From an uncultured Magnetospirillum sp. (GTDB taxonomy: Bacteria > Pseudomonadota > Alphaproteobacteria > Rhodospirillales > Magnetospirillaceae), in the NCBI RefSeq assembly GCF_903853455.1, contig NZ_CAINTR010000064.1, forward strand, positions 62,001 through 126,000: a stretch of 64,000 nt of DNA. Direction: 5' to 3'. Each line of letters opens with the position of its first letter. Positions within the stretch are counted from its first letter, which is position 1. The position numbers and the translations under genes are program-made. The notes below the pieces were generated by a model, which worked only from the letters and a program-made list of their open reading frames with translations, had not been told where the DNA came from and did not search any database. This document shows, in pieces, positions 60,418 through 64,000 of this stretch.

Positions 60418-62061
60418 TTACGGGATCATTCCAGGGAACACATAGGCTTGCAGGGTGGTGATCACGCAGATGATCAGCACCATCAGGATGCTGTGCTTCA
60501 GGGTGAAGCGGAACAGGTTCGACTCCGATCCCACCAGCCCCACGGCGGCGCAGGCCACCGCGATGGATTGCGGCGAGATCATCTTGCCGGTAACGCCGCC
60601 GGTGGTGTTGGCCGCCACCAGCAGGATGTCCTTGACCCCGATCTGGTTGGCGGTGGTGCCTTGCAGGGCGCAGAACAGGGCGTTGGACGAGGTGTCCGAA
60701 CCGGTGAGGAACACGCCCAGCCAGCCGAGGATCGGCGAGAAGAACGGGAAGGTGTCGCCGGCGCCGGCCAACAGCAGCGCCAGGGTGGTGGACAGGCCCG
60801 AGGCGTTGGCGACGAAGGCGAAGGCCAGCACCGAACCGATGGTGTAGACCGGCCGCTTGAGTTCGTTCAGGGTCTCGCCGAACACCTTGACGCCGTCCGA
60901 AGCCCGAAGGCCCAGGAAGACGATGGAAATGATGGCGGCGATCAGGATGGCGGTGCCGGTGGCCGACAGCAGGTTGAGGGTGTAGACCGCCGGCACGGCC
61001 TTGACGGCGGCGGCGACGGGCGGCCCCTTCGACACCAGATTATGGAGGTAGGGCACCTCCCAGTTGATGTTGGTGAACACCAGCTCTCCGCCCTTGGCGA
61101 ACATCGCCTTGAACGGCTTCAGGCTCCAGATGCTGACCATGACGGTCAGGATCAGGAAGGGCGACCACGCCCGGATGACCTGACCGGTGGTGTAGTCGTG
61201 GGAGTGCTTTTCCTCGGCGGTCTCGGTCTTGAAGCGGAAGATCTTGACCGGCTTCCAGAACTTCAGGAAGACGGTGATGCAGACTAGGCTGAACAGGGCC
61301 GAGATGACGTCGGGCAGTTCCGGGCCGATGAAGTTGGAGGTAAAATATTGGCCGACGGCGAAGCTGACCCCCGCCACCACGATGGCCGGCCAGGTTTCCC
61401 GGACGCCCTTCCAGCCGTCCATGATCAGGATGATCCAGAACGGCACGATCACCGACAGGAACGGCAGTTGACGGCCGGCCATGGCGCCGATCTTGAACGG
61501 GTCCAGGCCAGAGACCTGACCGGCGACGATGATGGGAATGCCCATGGCGCCGAAGGCCACCGGCGCGGTATTGGCGATCAGGCACAGGCCGGCGGCGTAG
61601 AGCGGATTGAAGCCCAACCCCACCAGCAGGGCGGCGGTGATGGCCACCGGAGCGCCGAAGCCCGCCGCGCCCTCCAGGAAGGCGCCGAAACAAAAGCCGA
61701 TCATCAGCATCTGAAGGCGCTGGTCGGCGGTAATCGCCACCACCGAGGCGCGGATGATCTCAAATTGGCCGGTCTTGACCGTGACCTTATACAGGAACAC
61801 CGCCGCGATGATGATCCAGGCGATGGGCCACAGGCCAAACACGAAGCCCTGGACCACCGACATCACCGCCGAGGCCACCGGCATGTGGTAGAACAGCACC
61901 GCCACCAACAGGGCCAGCAGCACCGTGATGGTGCCGGCCACATGGCCTTTCATGCGGAACACGGCCAGGGCCGCGAAGAAAAAGATGATGGGAATGGCGG
62001 CGACCAGGGCGGACAGCCATAGGTTCCCGAGCGGATCGTAGATTTGCGACCAGATTTGCAT
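60418..62061 (-). CDS. lldP: L-lactate/glycolate permease, LctP family
   Basis: A 547-residue inner-membrane permease with about 12-14 helices. Family features are [64 protein letters not shown], and the C-terminal [22 protein letters not shown] and [17 protein letters not shown]. The E. coli relatives LldP and GlcA carry lactate and glycolate. Here glcF lies upstream, so glycolate is a good candidate. GGGAGG precedes the ATG. It is 21 bases before dctP and probably in one operon with it. Confidence 0.93.
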   Translation of the reverse strand: MQIWSQIYDPLGNLWLSALVAAIPIIFFFAALAVFRMKGHVAGTITVLLALLVAVLFYHMPVASAVMSVVQGFVFGLWPIAWIIIAAVFLYKVTVKTGQFEIIRASVVAITADQRLQMLMIGFCFGAFLEGAAGFGAPVAITAALLVGLGFNPLYAAGLCLIANTAPVAFGAMGIPIIVAGQVSGLDPFKIGAMAGRQLPFLSVIVPFWIILIMDGWKGVRETWPAIVVAGVSFAVGQYFTSNFIGPELPDVISALFSLVCITVFLKFWKPVKIFRFKTETAEEKHSHDYTTGQVIRAWSPFLILTVMVSIWSLKPFKAMFAKGGELVFTNINWEVPYLHNLVSKGPPVAAAVKAVPAVYTLNLLSATGTAILIAAIISIVFLGLRASDGVKVFGETLNELKRPVYTIGSVLAFAFVANASGLSTTLALLLAGAGDTFPFFSPILGWLGVFLTGSDTSSNALFCALQGTTANQIGVKDILLVAANTTGGVTGKMISPQSIAVACAAVGLVGSESNLFRFTLKHSILMVLIICVITTLQAYVFPGMIP

Positions 62062-62131
62062 GTCTTCGGTTCCTCCCTTAGGTCACGGCATGATCTCCGC
62101 CAGACCCTTGTTATTTATAGAGAACGATGCC

Positions 62132-62149
62132 TGCCGTTATAGTTCGGCA
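62132..62149. promoter_or_regulatory. Inverted repeat in the iclR-lldP gap
   Basis: TGCCG (62132-62136) and CGGCA (62145-62149) with an 8-base AT-rich spacer lie 71 bases before the lldP start in the 150-base iclR-lldP gap. It has the size of an IclR-type operator half-site pair and could be the target of the adjacent regulator. Low certainty. Confidence 0.35.
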
Positions 62150-62211
62150 TTACATGTGGAAACGCACACCCAACACAATCGTCGTAGAACTTTCTGGTTA
62201 GTTTCCTTCTG

Positions 62212-63024
62212 TTAACGGTCGGCCGACGCCAGACCGGGACGCGGGCAAATTCCGCCGAAGGCGGCGGTGATCTCGGCGGCGCCCCGGTTGACGATCTCGC
62301 CCAGGACCGCCATCCGGCTGTTGCTGACCCGCGCCTTGGGCGCCGACAGCGACACCGCCGCCACCGGCTGGCCGACCTCGTCGAAAATGGCGGCGGCGAC
62401 ACAGCGCAGGCCGATGGAGTGCTCTTCATCGTCGACGGCGTAGCCCTGGGCGCGAACCGTGGCCAATTCCTCGAACAGCCGCTCGGGCGAGGTGATGGTG
62501 TTGGCGGTCAGGCGGGGCAGGCCGCGCCACTCGACCAGCTTGCGGACCTCCGGGACGGGCATTTCCGCCAGCAGCGCCTTGCCCAACGCCGAGCAGTACA
62601 TCCCCACCCGCGCCCCGGGCTTGGCCATGGCCCGCATCATCTCGCGGCTTTCCACCTGGGACATGTAGACGATCTCGCCCTGGTCGGCGATGGCGAGATT
62701 GGCGCTTTCGCCGCTGGCCTCCATCATGCGGTACAGCACCGGCCGGGCGAAGGCGGTGATCTCGCGTGAGCGTACGAAGGCGATGCCGACGATGAAGGCC
62801 TGAACCCCGATCTGCCACACGCCGCGCTCGGGAGCGAAGCGCACATAGCCGGCCACCTGGAGGGTGGTCAGCAGGCGGTGGACGGTGGAGACCGGCAGGC
62901 TGGTTCGCCCGGCGATCTCGGACAGGGTCAGGCCGCGATCCTCCGCCGCCAGGGTGTCCAGCAGCCCCAGCGCGCGCGTCAAGGATTGCACGATCCCGGG
63001 TTCGGCGGCCTTGGGCGCCGTCAT
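62212..63024 (-). CDS. IclR family transcriptional regulator
   Basis: A 270-residue DNA-binding regulator. A winged helix-turn-helix (LGLLDTLAAEDRGLTLSEIAGRTSLPVSTVHRLLTTLQVAGYV, about 20-65) is followed by the IclR effector domain (ANLAIADQGEIVYMSQVES, GMYCSALGKALLAEMP, GYAVDDEEHSIGLRCVAAAIFDEVG). The ATG at 63024 overlaps the glcF stop (ATGA) and follows GAGGAGG. It is likely to control the lldP-dctPQM genes, with glycolate, lactate or a related acid as effector. Confidence 0.92.
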   Translation of the reverse strand: MTAPKAAEPGIVQSLTRALGLLDTLAAEDRGLTLSEIAGRTSLPVSTVHRLLTTLQVAGYVRFAPERGVWQIGVQAFIVGIAFVRSREITAFARPVLYRMMEASGESANLAIADQGEIVYMSQVESREMMRAMAKPGARVGMYCSALGKALLAEMPVPEVRKLVEWRGLPRLTANTITSPERLFEELATVRAQGYAVDDEEHSIGLRCVAAAIFDEVGQPVAAVSLSAPKARVSNSRMAVLGEIVNRGAAEITAAFGGICPRPGLASADR

Positions 63025-64000
63025 GGCAACGCCTCCTCGAGCAGTTCGATCCAATGTCGCACCGCAAGCTCGGTCCCGCCCTGCAAATGCAGCTGACAGC
63101 CGATATTGGCGGTAACGATGACCTCCGGCCGTGACACGGTCAAGGCCTCGAGCTTGCGCCGCCGCAAGCGCTGCCCCAGATCGGCTTCCAGCACCGAATT
63201 GGCGCCGCCCGAACCGCAGCACAGATGCTTGTCGGCAACCGGACCGACGGCAAAGCCCAGCCGCCCCAGGATGGTTTCCACCGCGTCGGGCAGCTTGAGG
63301 GCATGCTGCTGGGAACACGGCACATGAACCGCGACCCGGCGGCCGCCGCCATCCACCCCCAGGCGCGACAAATCTTCCCCCAGCAGGATCTCGCCGAGGT
63401 CACGGGCAAGGTCCGAGATCCGGCGGGCCTTGGCGGCATAGACGGGATCGTCGGCCAGGACCTCGCCGTAGTCATGAATGAACGAGCCGCAGCCCGAGGC
63501 GGTCGGCACGATGGCCTCGGCGCCGGCCTCCACCAACGGCCACCAAGCGTCGATATTGCGCCGCGCCTGGTCGAGCCCCTCGTCGGCAGCGCCCAGATGG
63601 TAGTTCAAGGCGCCGCAGCATCCGGCAGCGGGGACTTCGATCAGGCTGAGGCCCAGCCGGTCCAGCACCCGCGCCGCCGCCGGATTGATGGCGGGAGAGG
63701 CCGCCTTCTGGACGCAACCGGCCAGCGCCACCACCACCCGCCGGTGATGGCCCGCCGGCCAGGCGGCAGGCGGGTGGTGACGGCCGACCATGCGTGCCAG
63801 CGCCGCCGGCAACACCGGCCGCAACACCCGCCCCAGGCCCAGCAGCACGCCCAGCCCGACGCTGTTGCCCAGCACCTTGCGCACCAGCCAGCGCCGCAGC
63901 CGGTCCCGCCCGGGCCGAGGCAACTCGGTCTCCATGACCGCGCGGGCAATATCGATCAGCCGGCCGTAGCGCACCCCCGAGGGACAGGTGGTCTCGCACG
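63021..64000 (-). CDS. glcF: Glycolate oxidase iron-sulfur subunit GlcF, N-terminus outside the window
   Basis: Iron-sulfur subunit of the membrane-associated glycolate dehydrogenase GlcDEF, which oxidises glycolate to glyoxylate. At the window edge the frame reads CETTCPSGVRYG, part of a 4Fe-4S ferredoxin motif. Two cysteine-rich CCG-type domains follow: ALAGCVQ...GCCGALNYHLG and VPCSQQHA...CCGSGGANSV. The reading frame is open to base 64000 and the start lies beyond it. glcD and glcE, if present, should be further upstream. Confidence 0.93.
   Translation of the reverse strand, partial: CETTCPSGVRYGRLIDIARAVMETELPRPGRDRLRRWLVRKVLGNSVGLGVLLGLGRVLRPVLPAALARMVGRHHPPAAWPAGHHRRVVVALAGCVQKAASPAINPAAARVLDRLGLSLIEVPAAGCCGALNYHLGAADEGLDQARRNIDAWWPLVEAGAEAIVPTASGCGSFIHDYGEVLADDPVYAAKARRISDLARDLGEILLGEDLSRLGVDGGGRRVAVHVPCSQQHALKLPDAVETILGRLGFAVGPVADKHLCCGSGGANSVLEADLGQRLRRRKLEALTVSRPEVIVTANIGCQLHLQGGTELAVRHWIELLEEALP

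Overview
The window is GC-rich, densely coded DNA from an alphaproteobacterium, most likely a Rhodospirillales member of the Magnetospirillum type. The case rests on gene content: DUF3333/DUF3708-style extended PstA and PstC, a Calvin-type glpX-tkt-fba-rpe block, DUF4169, several chemoreceptors, TRAP transporters, bacteriohemerythrin and OlsB. No database search was run, so the genus is an inference. No CRISPR array, insertion sequence, phage or plasmid gene is visible. The only stable RNA gene found is one tRNA-Asp.

Layout. 1-1.9 kb: the 3' part of a DEAD-box RNA helicase and a stand-alone RAM-domain protein. 2.1-7.1 kb: sugar-phosphate genes (FBPase II, transketolase, class II aldolase, ribulose-phosphate epimerase) interrupted by a REP-like repeat pair. 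7.2-13.3 kb: the phosphate regulon pstS-pstC-pstA-pstB-phoU-phoB behind a three-repeat PhoB box, with a strong hairpin between pstS and pstC. 13.4-22.8 kb: an orphan TRAP binding protein, a methyltransferase, a hydrolase, a universal stress protein, a TPR/SPOR lipoprotein, a CYTH-CHAD protein and a PAS-GGDEF-EAL protein. 22.9-24.7 kb: tRNA-Asp and an ammonium transporter with a possible sigma-54 promoter.

24.7-35.1 kb: a leftward operon of eight genes coding for a complete alternative chemosensory pathway: a ParA-like membrane-anchored ATPase, CheW, CheR-TPR, a second CheW, a chemoreceptor, CheA with a receiver, CheB, and a REC-REC-histidine kinase. Its architecture resembles Rhodospirillum centenum Che3 and Pseudomonas Wsp, with the double-receiver kinase in the output position. 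35.4-38.9 kb: a second chemoreceptor with a secreted Cache-domain protein, and a patatin-like protein that lacks the catalytic residues. 39-45.7 kb: MsrA, a small membrane protein, OlsB, a hybrid kinase, bacteriohemerythrin, and an OmpR-type two-component system with a small secreted protein. 45.9-53.3 kb: an OprB-type porin and a tripartite RND pump of the heavy-metal type. 53.3-57.5 kb: DedA, PEP carboxylase and TauE/SafE.

57.5-64 kb: a leftward hydroxy-acid region in which glcF and an IclR regulator precede a lactate/glycolate permease and a complete TRAP transporter (dctPQM). Together the window combines carbon fixation and anaplerosis (CBB genes, ppc), glycolate or lactate use, phosphate and ammonium acquisition, and an unusually large share of signalling genes. 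The most interesting part is the 10.4 kb chemosensory operon with its unusual ParA-like leader gene and kinase output.
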